Shown piece after piece: positions 1 to 7,877 of a stretch of DNA of 64,000 nucleotides. The position numbers were made by a program, and so were the translations under genes. How positions within the stretch are numbered: position 1 is the stretch's first letter; each line of letters begins with the position of its first letter. This stretch comes from Archangium gephyra (lineage in GTDB: Bacteria; Myxococcota; Myxococcia; Myxococcales; Myxococcaceae): assembly GCF_001027285.1 (NCBI RefSeq), contig NZ_CP011509.1, positions 5,092,501 to 5,156,500 on the forward strand, in the 5' to 3' direction. The notes beneath the pieces were generated by a model. The model was not told the DNA's origin. It was given only the letters and a program-made list of their open reading frames with translations, and made no database searches.

Positions 1-86
1 GTGGCAGCGTCGGCGCTCGAGGTTCCGGGAGGTTGCCCGAACGGTCGGTATGCCGCGGGGAGCGGTCGCAGGGGGGCCTGGGCCCA

Positions 87-2258
87 TCAGGCCGGGTGGT
101 AGGGCATCTCCAGCGTGAAGGTGGCCCCGTGCCCCGGACCCTCGCTGTGGACGGTGAGGACGCCTCCCATCTCCTGGGCCGCCAGCGCACTCGAGTGCAG
201 TCCGAACCCGTGTCCCTCCTCACGGGTGGTGAAGCCATACTGGAAGATGCGCGTGAGCATCTCCGGCGCGATGCCCATGCCATTGTCGTGAATCGAGATC
301 CGGACGTGGTCGCTGGGGGTGTGCTCCAGCTTGACGATGAGGCGCCGCTCGTTCACGGGCACCCCGTCCATGGCGTACTTGGCATTGCTGACCAGGTTGA
401 CCAGGATCATCAGCGTCTTGTGCTTGTCGGTGAGGACCGGAGGAATCTCGGCCAGCTGCCGTTCCACCGTCACCTGGTGGCGGGTGAGTCCAGCCGCGTT
501 GATGCGCAGCGCGTCCTCCACCAGTCCGGCCAGGTGCACGGGCTCCTGCAGCCGGGGAGTGCGCGCGTAGTTCTGCTGCACCTTGACGATGTCGCCCACG
601 TGCTCGGTGTAGCGGCCGACGTCCTCCAGCAGGGTGACGATCTGCTTGCGCTCGTCGAGCAGGTTCTGCCCCAGCTTGCTCATGAAGGGCATCAGGTTGC
701 GGCCGCGTGCGTCCTGGGTGAGGAAGGTGCCGAGCTCGGACTGGTTCTCCTGGAGCATGTCGGCCACGCGGCCCACGTGCTCCAGCCGCATGTCCGTCAT
801 CCGCTCCCTGGCGAGCTGGGCCGAGGTGTAGACGCTGTTGAGCACGTTGCCCACGTTGTGCAGCACGTTGGTGGCGATCTCCGCCATGCCGGCGCGGCGG
901 GCCGTCTGCACCAGCTGCAGGTGGACCTCCTTCAGCTCGCGGGTGCGCTCCTCGACACGCTGCTCCAGGCTCTCGTTGACATGGCGCAGCTCCTCCTCAC
1001 GGCGCTGGACATGATCGGCCATGAGCCGGAAGGCGCGAGCCAGTTGCCCCAGCTCGTCTTCACGTGTGGTGTCCAGCTCGACCTTGAAGTCCCCGGCCGC
1101 CACCCGGTCCGTGGCCTGGGTGAAGGAGAGCAGCGGACGGGTGATCTGCTGCCGGAGCACCCAGGACACGACGGCCAGTTCGATGAGCAGCGACAGCACG
1201 CCGAGCAGCAGGACGATGCGCGCGGCCTGGAGGGCGGGGCGGGACACCGCGCTCTCGGGCAGGACGGTGACGAAGTACCAGCCGGGGCCCTTCAGCCGTG
1301 TCACGGCCAGGTACTCACCGGTCCCCGGATGCGTCTGGATGACCTGGCCGGAGGGGCTCGACTTCACCTGCTCGACGATGCTGCGCAGGTGGGCCTGCTG
1401 CTCCTCGGTGGTGCCCCCTTCCTGCTTCAGCCCGGGATGGGCGATGAGCTTGCCGTCATCGCGAAAGACGAGGTTGTAGGACTCGGGGAGGTGGTCGTGG
1501 ATGGTGCGGGCCATCAACTCCTCGATCATGACATCGTGGCTGATCGATGCGACATGGCGGCCATCCATGTCCAGGGGAGTCGTGACCGTGGACATCGCCT
1601 GCAGGGAGACCGGCTCCTCGTAGATGGGGGACCAGGTCGTCTGCCGCTTCGGATTGTTCTCCGGCAGGCTGCCGGGAAAGAAGTCCTGGGTGATGATCGA
1701 CGTGGTGGGATCGCTCTCGTGGATCCAGTTGGGGCGCTCCGGCCAGAACATGACGAGCGACCCCTCGGGCAGCGTGATGAAGGAGTCCGCGAAGCGTGTA
1801 CGAAAGGCGGGCCCGTACTGGAGGAGCACGTCGTACGCGGCCAGGAGCCGGCGGCGCTGCTCCAGGTCGACGGGCACGCCCCGGGGGACGAAGAGACAGG
1901 GCATCCTCGTTCCGTCGAACATCTCGGGACGGTTGCGGATCGCGCCATCGGGCATCAGCGCGAACAGGCTGTCGAAGCGGGCACTCACGTCCTCGTGCTG
2001 GTAGGCGCGGCTCTTCTCCTCCAGGGCCTTCTTGAGGATGGCGTGGTTGTCCTCGGCCAACAGGAAGATGGCTTGCTCACGCTGGCCGCGCTCCGCCACA
2101 TACTGCTGCAGTCGCGAGAGGGCCTCGGTGCGCAGGGTGTGGAACATGTGGAGGTAGCTGAAGAGGGTGCTGAGCGCGATGACGACCGCGATTCGCACGC
2201 CCATCCGGATGAGGGTGGATTGAGCCAGGGGGGCGCGGAGGCGGGAGGATGGAGGCAT
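87..2258 (-). CDS. Membrane sensor histidine kinase (Cache-HAMP-HATPase)
   Basis: Inner-membrane two-component sensor of about 723 residues. A membrane segment lies near residues 16-39. A long periplasmic region of Cache-like character follows (about 40-345), then a second membrane segment (about 345-370), a HAMP linker, a coiled stretch rich in Glu and Arg, and a phospho-acceptor region with HNVGNVLNS near residue 467. The C-terminal ATPase domain has DNGMGIAPEM and GHGFGLHSS as its N and G boxes. I chose the ATG at 2258 because it sits just before the first membrane segment; the open frame runs about 100 residues further but that part is low-complexity and overlaps the divergent gene's leader. 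No response regulator is adjacent, so it is an orphan kinase. Its ligand and output cannot be read from sequence. Confidence 0.9.
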   Translation of the reverse strand: MPPSSRLRAPLAQSTLIRMGVRIAVVIALSTLFSYLHMFHTLRTEALSRLQQYVAERGQREQAIFLLAEDNHAILKKALEEKSRAYQHEDVSARFDSLFALMPDGAIRNRPEMFDGTRMPCLFVPRGVPVDLEQRRRLLAAYDVLLQYGPAFRTRFADSFITLPEGSLVMFWPERPNWIHESDPTTSIITQDFFPGSLPENNPKRQTTWSPIYEEPVSLQAMSTVTTPLDMDGRHVASISHDVMIEELMARTIHDHLPESYNLVFRDDGKLIAHPGLKQEGGTTEEQQAHLRSIVEQVKSSPSGQVIQTHPGTGEYLAVTRLKGPGWYFVTVLPESAVSRPALQAARIVLLLGVLSLLIELAVVSWVLRQQITRPLLSFTQATDRVAAGDFKVELDTTREDELGQLARAFRLMADHVQRREEELRHVNESLEQRVEERTRELKEVHLQLVQTARRAGMAEIATNVLHNVGNVLNSVYTSAQLARERMTDMRLEHVGRVADMLQENQSELGTFLTQDARGRNLMPFMSKLGQNLLDERKQIVTLLEDVGRYTEHVGDIVKVQQNYARTPRLQEPVHLAGLVEDALRINAAGLTRHQVTVERQLAEIPPVLTDKHKTLMILVNLVSNAKYAMDGVPVNERRLIVKLEHTPSDHVRISIHDNGMGIAPEMLTRIFQYGFTTREEGHGFGLHSSALAAQEMGGVLTVHSEGPGHGATFTLEMPYHPA

Positions 2259-2499
2259 GGTTGCATACCGGCCTGGCGTTCCGGCCGCGGACGTGCCGGT
2301 CTGGCACTGTCCACGGGGTTCGAAGCGCGTTGGCCGGGTCGGCTGTGACGCCTCTGACATTAGACGGTCCGCGAGAATTCCGGGCGGAAGAAGAGCGGCG
2401 GTCCCCCGTCTGGCTGCTGTATACGAAGGCCTGTGGAGTGGTGGCGGGTTGGAGCGGCCCTGGCCGCGGCCCGCTCTCGATGCAAGGGGGGAGGGCCTC

Positions 2500-3684
2500 A
2501 TGCCGTCACGCGGAGTCGTCATCATCGGCGGGGGGATTGGTGGGCTGTGTGCCGCCATCGCCCTGCGTCAGGCCGGTCTCGAAGTCTCGGTGTACGAGCG
2601 GGCCGAGGCGTACCGGCCCGTGGGGGCCGGGCTGTCGCTCTGGTCCAACGCGATGCGCGCCTTCGCGGCGCTGGGGCTGGCCGGGAAGGTGGCCGGCGCG
2701 GGCGCCTCGTGGCGTGAGATGGTGATTCACCGGTGGGATGGCCAGGTGCTCTCCCGACTGGCCGTGGACGTGCTGTGCCGGGAGGTAGGCCAGCCCACGG
2801 TGGGATTGCTCCGTTCGGAGCTCCAGCAGGTGTTGCTGCGGGAGCTCGGGCCGGACGTGGTGCACCTGGGCGCCGCCTGTACCGGCTTCCACGTCGAGGG
2901 CGAAGGGGTCCGTGTCACCTTCGCCGATGGCCGGCAGGTGCTGGGTGACTGTCTCGTCGGCGCGGACGGACTGCACTCGGTGGTCCGCCAGCGGCTCTTC
3001 TCCGAGGTACGGCCACGGTACAGCGGCCGCACCTCCTGGCGTGGGGTGGTGGACGTCGCCTCCGAGCTGATTCCGGAGGGGAGCCAGTTCGAGCTCTACG
3101 GTCCAGGGGCCCGCTTCGGCATCTGTCACCTCGGCCGGAGCCCGGAGGGCACGTGGCGGATGTACTGGTTCCTGCTGGCGCCCGCGCCCGAGGGCGGGCA
3201 GGACGCACCGGGAGGCCACCAGGAGGCGGTGCTGGGCCATGTCCGGGGCTGGATGGAGCCCGTCGAGGCGCTGGTCCGGGCCACGCCGGAGTCCGCCATC
3301 CTTCGCACGGACATCCACTACCTGGCGCCGCTGCCACGCTGGGGCGAGGGTCCGGTCACGCTGCTGGGCGACTCGGCGCACGCGATGGTGACCGACATGG
3401 GCCAGGGGGCGTGCCAGGCCATCGAGGATGCCCTGGTGCTGGCGAAGCTGCTGCGCGAGGAGCCGGACCGGATCCGCGCGCTGCGTGGCTACGAGGCGAG
3501 ACGCCGGCCTCGCACGGCGCACATCGCCGAGCTGAGCCTGCGCTCCGGGTCCATCCGCTACCTGCGCAGCCCGGTGGCGCGGTGGGGGAGGGACCTGCTG
3601 ATGCGGGCCCTGCCGCCCTCCGTGGTGCTCCACCCGCTTCGTCTCGCGGTGGGCTACGACTTCCTGGGCTCCAAAGAGCCATGA
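2500..3684 (+). CDS. FAD-dependent aromatic-type monooxygenase
   Basis: A flavoprotein hydroxylase of 394 residues in the salicylate-hydroxylase/UbiH-like class, which uses NAD(P)H and O2 to oxygenate a substrate. The N-terminal dinucleotide fold is GGGIGG (residues 10-15), the middle motif is GADGLHSVVR (about 153-162), and the FAD-ribityl motif is LLGDSAHAM (about 287-295) followed by QGACQAIEDA. The length is normal for the family. The ATG at 2500 follows a GGGGGGAGGG ribosome-binding site; the longer open frame upstream has no family similarity. It is divergent from the histidine kinase with about 240 bases between them. The substrate is unknown. Confidence 0.88.
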   Translation: MPSRGVVIIGGGIGGLCAAIALRQAGLEVSVYERAEAYRPVGAGLSLWSNAMRAFAALGLAGKVAGAGASWREMVIHRWDGQVLSRLAVDVLCREVGQPTVGLLRSELQQVLLRELGPDVVHLGAACTGFHVEGEGVRVTFADGRQVLGDCLVGADGLHSVVRQRLFSEVRPRYSGRTSWRGVVDVASELIPEGSQFELYGPGARFGICHLGRSPEGTWRMYWFLLAPAPEGGQDAPGGHQEAVLGHVRGWMEPVEALVRATPESAILRTDIHYLAPLPRWGEGPVTLLGDSAHAMVTDMGQGACQAIEDALVLAKLLREEPDRIRALRGYEARRRPRTAHIAELSLRSGSIRYLRSPVARWGRDLLMRALPPSVVLHPLRLAVGYDFLGSKEP

Positions 3685-3705
3685 CGGACAGAGGACCGTC
3701 TCGAA

Positions 3706-4986
3706 TCAGACGGGCAGCATGTTGACGAGGTCCTTCACCTTCTGGGGAGCGGCCTCGGTCTCACCCAGTGCGCCCGTATAGGCGCCCAGCAGCGCGGAGG
3801 CGGGGTTGACCTTGCCAGTCCCCAGTGCCCCGATCACTCCTTCGGCGGCCCCCTTCCACGTCTTGACCATCCCACCCAGGCCCCCCTCGATGACGCCCTT
3901 GACGCCACCCTCGGAGTTGCCAATCCCGGTCAGGACATTGCTGACGCCCGGCAGGAACCACAGGTGCTTGCCCGCCTCGCCGGCGAACCACTGGAAGTTG
4001 TCCTTGTTGCTCCCGTCCTTCTTGACGTGGGTGTCGGACGTCGTCGGCAGCCGGTGCGCCGAGCCCAGGGAGGCGTAGCCCTTCTCGGCGAAGTCCTTGA
4101 CCATTCCGGCCTCGGTGCCGTGCCGGGCGTCTCCATGCTTGGTGATGCCCTCGATGTTGCCGTCTCCCTTTCCGCCCTGGACCTTGCCCGTCCGCTCGCC
4201 ACCGTCGGAAATCTTGGAGCTGTCGATGTACTCCAGCACCTTCGCCAGCCGGTAGACGGCATCGGGGTTCTGACGGGAGTCCTTCAGGCCGAGCTTGGGA
4301 TCCACGCCGGTCTGCTTGCACAACTCATTGAACTTGATGTCCTTCTGACGGCCGAGCCTGGCCAGCGCGGGAGACTCGTTGACGATGTCCGCCGCCGAGC
4401 GGGTATCCCCCCGCGGCCGCTTGTCCGTGGCCTGGGGAATGGGCGTCCCGTCCTCCGCGAGCGGCGCGGCGGCTGTGGGGGCCTGGTTTCCGCCAACGCC
4501 AGGGGGCATGCCGCCGGCCGGGAAGGGGTCCCTCATCGGCGCACCGGCCAGCTCCGGCGGCAGGCCACCCGCGGCGGCGTACGGGTCCATCATCGGCGCG
4601 CCACCGAAGCCCTGGTCCAGGCCCGCGGCCGCGTAGGGGTCCATCGCGGGCGCCATCATCTGCGGCGCCATCATGCCGAGGGTGGAGGCGGCGTTGAGTC
4701 CGGCCCCGGCCAGCCCCGCGGCGCCCTGGGCGACCCCGCCGAAGGCATCACCCACGCCCCCCAACATGTTGCCCAGCCCGTTGAGCTTGGGGTTGTTCAG
4801 CCTGCTGGACTCGAAGCTGTCCCGGTGGAAGCCCGGACCGTTCAGGCCCGGCTTGTTGCCGTTGATGTCGGGGCGCGGCGTGAACTGGGGCTTCACGTCC
4901 GGCTTGGGCGCGCTGGGCTTGAAATCCGGAACCTTGTTGCCGCCGCCCTTGAAGAGGTTGCTCGCACCACCGAGTTTGATGCCCAT
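3706..4986 (-). CDS. Hypothetical protein with Pro/Gly-rich repeats
   Basis: I do not recognise this 426-residue protein. The N-terminal half is low-complexity: a Pro/Lys-rich segment, then Gly/Ala-rich stretches, then three imperfect repeats around MDPYAAAG and MRDPFPAGG separated by Gly/Pro spacers. The C-terminal half looks folded, with mixed charged and hydrophobic sequence (LARLGRQKDIKFNELCKQTG, then a DSRQNPDAVYRLAKVLEYID helix) and a Gly-rich end. There is no signal peptide or membrane anchor. The start at 4986 has GGAG about 9 bases upstream; the frame continues upstream without a better start. The layout resembles a secreted or structural protein with a flexible N-terminus, but that is inference. 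It is convergent with the monooxygenase gene. Confidence 0.7.
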   Translation of the reverse strand: MGIKLGGASNLFKGGGNKVPDFKPSAPKPDVKPQFTPRPDINGNKPGLNGPGFHRDSFESSRLNNPKLNGLGNMLGGVGDAFGGVAQGAAGLAGAGLNAASTLGMMAPQMMAPAMDPYAAAGLDQGFGGAPMMDPYAAAGGLPPELAGAPMRDPFPAGGMPPGVGGNQAPTAAAPLAEDGTPIPQATDKRPRGDTRSAADIVNESPALARLGRQKDIKFNELCKQTGVDPKLGLKDSRQNPDAVYRLAKVLEYIDSSKISDGGERTGKVQGGKGDGNIEGITKHGDARHGTEAGMVKDFAEKGYASLGSAHRLPTTSDTHVKKDGSNKDNFQWFAGEAGKHLWFLPGVSNVLTGIGNSEGGVKGVIEGGLGGMVKTWKGAAEGVIGALGTGKVNPASALLGAYTGALGETEAAPQKVKDLVNMLPV

Positions 4987-5355
4987 GACGTGCTCCGGAA
5001 GAAAGAGGCTTGAGAAGAGGAAGCCGAGATGGCGGAGCGTTGTGCAGCGTGCATGCCAGGCCTTGGTTCCTGGCCAGACGCTGTCTTCTCGGGGGGTTGG
5101 GCCCAGGGGAGCGCGCCTCAGGGGGGCAGGCTGGTGACGAGGCTCACCAGGTGGAGGGTGGAGTCGAGTCACCACTGATGACCGGAGTCACCAGGGGGGC
5201 CAGGCATGCCCGCGTAGGCAGGTGCTCCCGAAGTCGGTGGCCCCAGCTGGCACACAGGAGGAACGCCGTCTCGATGCTTGGGCGGCGGTCCAACGAGCAC
5301 GCCGAGCCGTCAAGACGTTGCCACGGGCGAATGAGCCGCGCCGGCGCAAAAGCAG
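4987..5355. other. Intergenic region without a recognisable gene
   Basis: Roughly 370 bases between the repeat protein's start and the terminator of the next gene. Short open frames exist on both strands but none has a plausible start, a ribosome-binding site or recognisable residues. It probably holds the promoter of the leftward hypothetical gene; no clear -35/-10 pair is visible. Confidence 0.5.
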
Positions 5356-5393
5356 AGGCCGGAAGCCGCTCGAACTCCAGCGGTTTCCGGCCT
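5356..5393 (-). terminator. Rho-independent terminator of the Cys-rich lipoprotein gene
   Basis: A 15-bp inverted repeat (AGGCCGGAAGCCGCT with its near-perfect complement, one G-U pair) encloses an 8-base loop. Read on the minus strand it is followed by a T-containing stretch (CTGCTTTTG). It lies about 33 bases past the stop codon of the leftward lipoprotein gene. Confidence 0.75.
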
Positions 5394-5425
5394 GGGTGTT
5401 TCAGGCGATGACCTGCCTCGACTGA

Positions 5426-5755
5426 CTAGGTGGCGTGGTCGAGCACGTACCAGCAGGCGGAGCAGCCCGAGGCGCAACACTCGAGGGTACCCGTGCACGA
5501 GCACGTGGTGGCGTTGCACCAACCCGAGCAGGTGTCCCCGCCTTCCGCCGCCGCCACGCTCGCCGACACCTGACCTTCCACCTGCGTGCTCTGTCCGTTG
5601 GAGGTGAAGTCGCGCGACTCGGAGGAGGCGAGCGCCGCCGGGCTCGCCTGATCCCCGGGACGCGTCAACTCGTGCTGCTCGGCCTCCACGCCACCGCATC
5701 CCACCAGAGCCATCATTGCCGCCGCGAACACAGCCACCACGGACATCTTGCGCAT
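5426..5755 (-). CDS. Small cysteine-rich lipoprotein
   Basis: A 109-residue secreted protein. MRKMSVVAVFAAAMMALVGC is a lipoprotein signal peptide with lipobox LVGC, so lipidation at the Cys is expected. A polar Ser/Thr/Gln spacer follows. The last 35 or so residues carry eight Cys spaced as CSGWC, CSC, CC and CSAC, consistent with a disulfide-knotted surface domain. The ATG at 5755 directly precedes the signal peptide; the longer frame upstream is not credible. It has its own terminator, so it is a single-gene transcript. The function is unknown; the many Cys in a short mature chain suggest a binding or protective extracellular role, which is inference. Confidence 0.75.
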   Translation of the reverse strand: MRKMSVVAVFAAAMMALVGCGGVEAEQHELTRPGDQASPAALASSESRDFTSNGQSTQVEGQVSASVAAAEGGDTCSGWCNATTCSCTGTLECCASGCSACWYVLDHAT

Positions 5756-6004
5756 GAGAGCCTCCAACGTCGGATCAGAGCGCCGGGCACCACGGCCTCG
5801 GCACCACGCGTCAAAGACTGACACACCTTGAGAATTCAGGAAAGCTAATTCCTCGGGTAAGCGTTCTTTCCGGTGTGTGCGGGGTAGGCCGCGGCACCAG
5901 GAGCTCTCCGCCTCCCACCTTCACCCAGCGCTTCGAGCCGGAGCGCCCGGTGTACAGCGGGAGACCGGAGCACGAGGCCCCGGTCTCCCCGCGTCACGGC
6001 CCCG

Positions 6005-6652
6005 TTACTGGCAGGCGATGCCGGGCAGGCCCCGGTACGCGCCCTGCGACGTCCAGCGCGTGTAGGGCGTGCCGCACGAGCCCGCGTACGGGTCATCGAT
6101 GCCGTAGTTCGGCACCCAGTACTCGAAGTGCAGGTGCGGGCCGGTGGAGGCGCCGGACGAGCCCGCCCGGGCGATCCACCAGGTGCAGGACAGGGAGGTG
6201 TTCCGGGCGTACTGCTGCGTGTACTTCATCAGGTGCCAGTACTTGGTCTTGGTGCCATCCGCGTGCCGCATGATGATGTAGTTGGCCGTGTAGAGGCCGC
6301 AGGCGGCGTACGGGTTGGCCTGGTCCCAGTAGTTGCACCGGTCGAAGTACCCATCCACCGAGGACTCGATGACGCCCGCGGCGGCGTTCATCACCCACAC
6401 GCCGTAGTCCATCTTGCTGAACCCGCCGACCAGGGCGTAGTCCGTACCGGTGTGGCCCGAGTAGCGCACGCCACCACACGCGTAGTCCCGGCCGCCGTAA
6501 TCCTTGTACGCGCTCACCGTGCAGCCACCGTTGCCACACTGGTCGGCGAGCTGCGACATGGGGAAGCGGAACATCGTCTGCGCCGAGGAGACCGCCGGGA
6601 AGGCCAGCAACGCGAAGAGCAGCGTCCTGGCGAGCTTCTTCATCGTGTTCAT
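6005..6652 (-). CDS. M23-family (LytM-like) metallopeptidase, secreted
   Basis: A 215-residue exported peptidase of the zinc-dependent LytM/lysostaphin type that cuts peptidoglycan cross-links or related peptides. A signal peptide ends near SSAQT. The catalytic signatures are SGHTGTDYAL (H-x3-D zinc ligands, about residue 67), a YWHL segment and GPHLHFEYW (H-x-H, about residue 170). Eight or more Cys suggest extracytoplasmic disulfides. The ATG at 6652 overlaps the stop of the upstream gene as TGATG, with GGAGGTGAG before it, so the two are translationally coupled. The target could be self wall turnover or prey lysis; the sequence does not decide. Confidence 0.85.
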   Translation of the reverse strand: MNTMKKLARTLLFALLAFPAVSSAQTMFRFPMSQLADQCGNGGCTVSAYKDYGGRDYACGGVRYSGHTGTDYALVGGFSKMDYGVWVMNAAAGVIESSVDGYFDRCNYWDQANPYAACGLYTANYIIMRHADGTKTKYWHLMKYTQQYARNTSLSCTWWIARAGSSGASTGPHLHFEYWVPNYGIDDPYAGSCGTPYTRWTSQGAYRGLPGIACQ

Positions 6653-7515
6653 CACTTCTCACCTCCCAGATCCGGAGCCGCCTGGCCCGTGCGCACGTTG
6701 AGCTTCCAGAACTCGCCACCGCCCGCGTTGTAGCGGAGCACGTCGTTGCCCACCCACTCCATGTGGTGGCTGGAGACGGGCGGGGGAACGAAGCCCTCCG
6801 GCGCGCCTCCGAACAGCATGTGGCTCTCCAGCCCGATGTTGGTGAGCTGCCGGGGCGCGGCGCCCTCCACCGTCGTGACGAAGAACGAGGCCACGCTGGT
6901 GCGGCCGGACACGAAGACCACCGTCTTGCCATCCGGCGAGATGCTGGGCGTCGCGTCGATGCCGGGGCCATCCGCCAGCACCTTCACGCGGCCGTTCAGG
7001 TCGATGAAGCCCACGGACGTCTCGTGCCCCTCGCCGTCACCCACCAGCGTGGCCACCAGGGCGTCTCCCTTCGCCGTCGGGAAGAGATCTCCGCCCACCT
7101 TCTGCGCCAGCAGCCGCTCGCGGCCGTTGGGCTCGCGCAGGCGCAGGTTGCCCTGGCCGTCCAGCAGCGCCACGCTCCGGCCCACCGCACGGGCCTCCCG
7201 GTACTTGAACTCGCGATCCACCACGCGCACCGCGCCGTTCGTCTCGTCGTACTGGACGATGGCCAGCAGCGGCACGTCGTCCGTGGCCACCGGCTGCTCG
7301 GGAATCTCGGCGACGACGCCCGCCAGCATGTTGGCGCCCTGACCGAACAGGTGGACGAACCGGGCCTTGGGTCCAAACTCCTTCGCGACGGCCGGGACGA
7401 TGTGCTCACGCGCCTTGGTGATACGGCGCTGGTCCGACGGGTTCATCCGGCCCGCCGCCGAGGCACTGGCCGCCGCCAGCGTCAACGCCGCTACCGACAG
7501 ATATAGCTTTCTCAT
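6652..7515 (-). CDS. Exported PD40/TolB-like beta-propeller protein
   Basis: A 287-residue protein with an N-terminal signal peptide (MRKLYLSVAALTLAAASASA) and WD40-like PD40 repeats. The clearest repeat is the ATPSISPDGKTVVFVSGRTS segment in the C-terminal half, followed by PRQLTN. Such propellers usually bind proteins or peptides in the periplasm. I chose the ATG at 7515 because it begins the signal peptide and has GGAG just upstream; the frame continues about 79 codons further without features. It forms a two-gene operon with the M23 peptidase through a one-base stop/start overlap, so the propeller may be a partner or regulator of that enzyme. Confidence 0.78.
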   Translation of the reverse strand: MRKLYLSVAALTLAAASASAAGRMNPSDQRRITKAREHIVPAVAKEFGPKARFVHLFGQGANMLAGVVAEIPEQPVATDDVPLLAIVQYDETNGAVRVVDREFKYREARAVGRSVALLDGQGNLRLREPNGRERLLAQKVGGDLFPTAKGDALVATLVGDGEGHETSVGFIDLNGRVKVLADGPGIDATPSISPDGKTVVFVSGRTSVASFFVTTVEGAAPRQLTNIGLESHMLFGGAPEGFVPPPVSSHHMEWVGNDVLRYNAGGGEFWKLNVRTGQAAPDLGGEK

Positions 7516-7877
7516 TTGGCTCCAGGGGAATGGGGGAATGACAGACTGCGGTGACGAGCTACCTTCACTGTGACGGGCGCCCCCCTCGGGTCCGTTCTGC
7601 TGGAGGACCAGCCGGCTGGATGTCTCGCTCACGGGGGGCTCCGTGTCTCGTGGTGGCGCTTGCACGGAGGACGAGTCGAGCTCCCGTTCGTCCCAAAAAA
7701 TGATTTTTTTGGATTTATCCTCGGGTGCTCGTGCCATGACGCAGCGAGGCAAGGCTGGGGGGGTGCTCTTGACTCCCTGTCTCCGCCTGGATGAAGAAGA
7801 CCGCCCTCCTGCAGGGAGCCCGAAGGGGCAACCCAGGAATCACCCACAGTCACATCGACCCGGAAGGGGAATTGAAC

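Noticed and set aside
33-2348. A 771-codon open frame on the plus strand opposite the histidine kinase
   Set aside because: It is the antisense shadow of the kinase: His/Gln/Leu-rich, without motifs, and produced by GC-rich third positions on the true strand.
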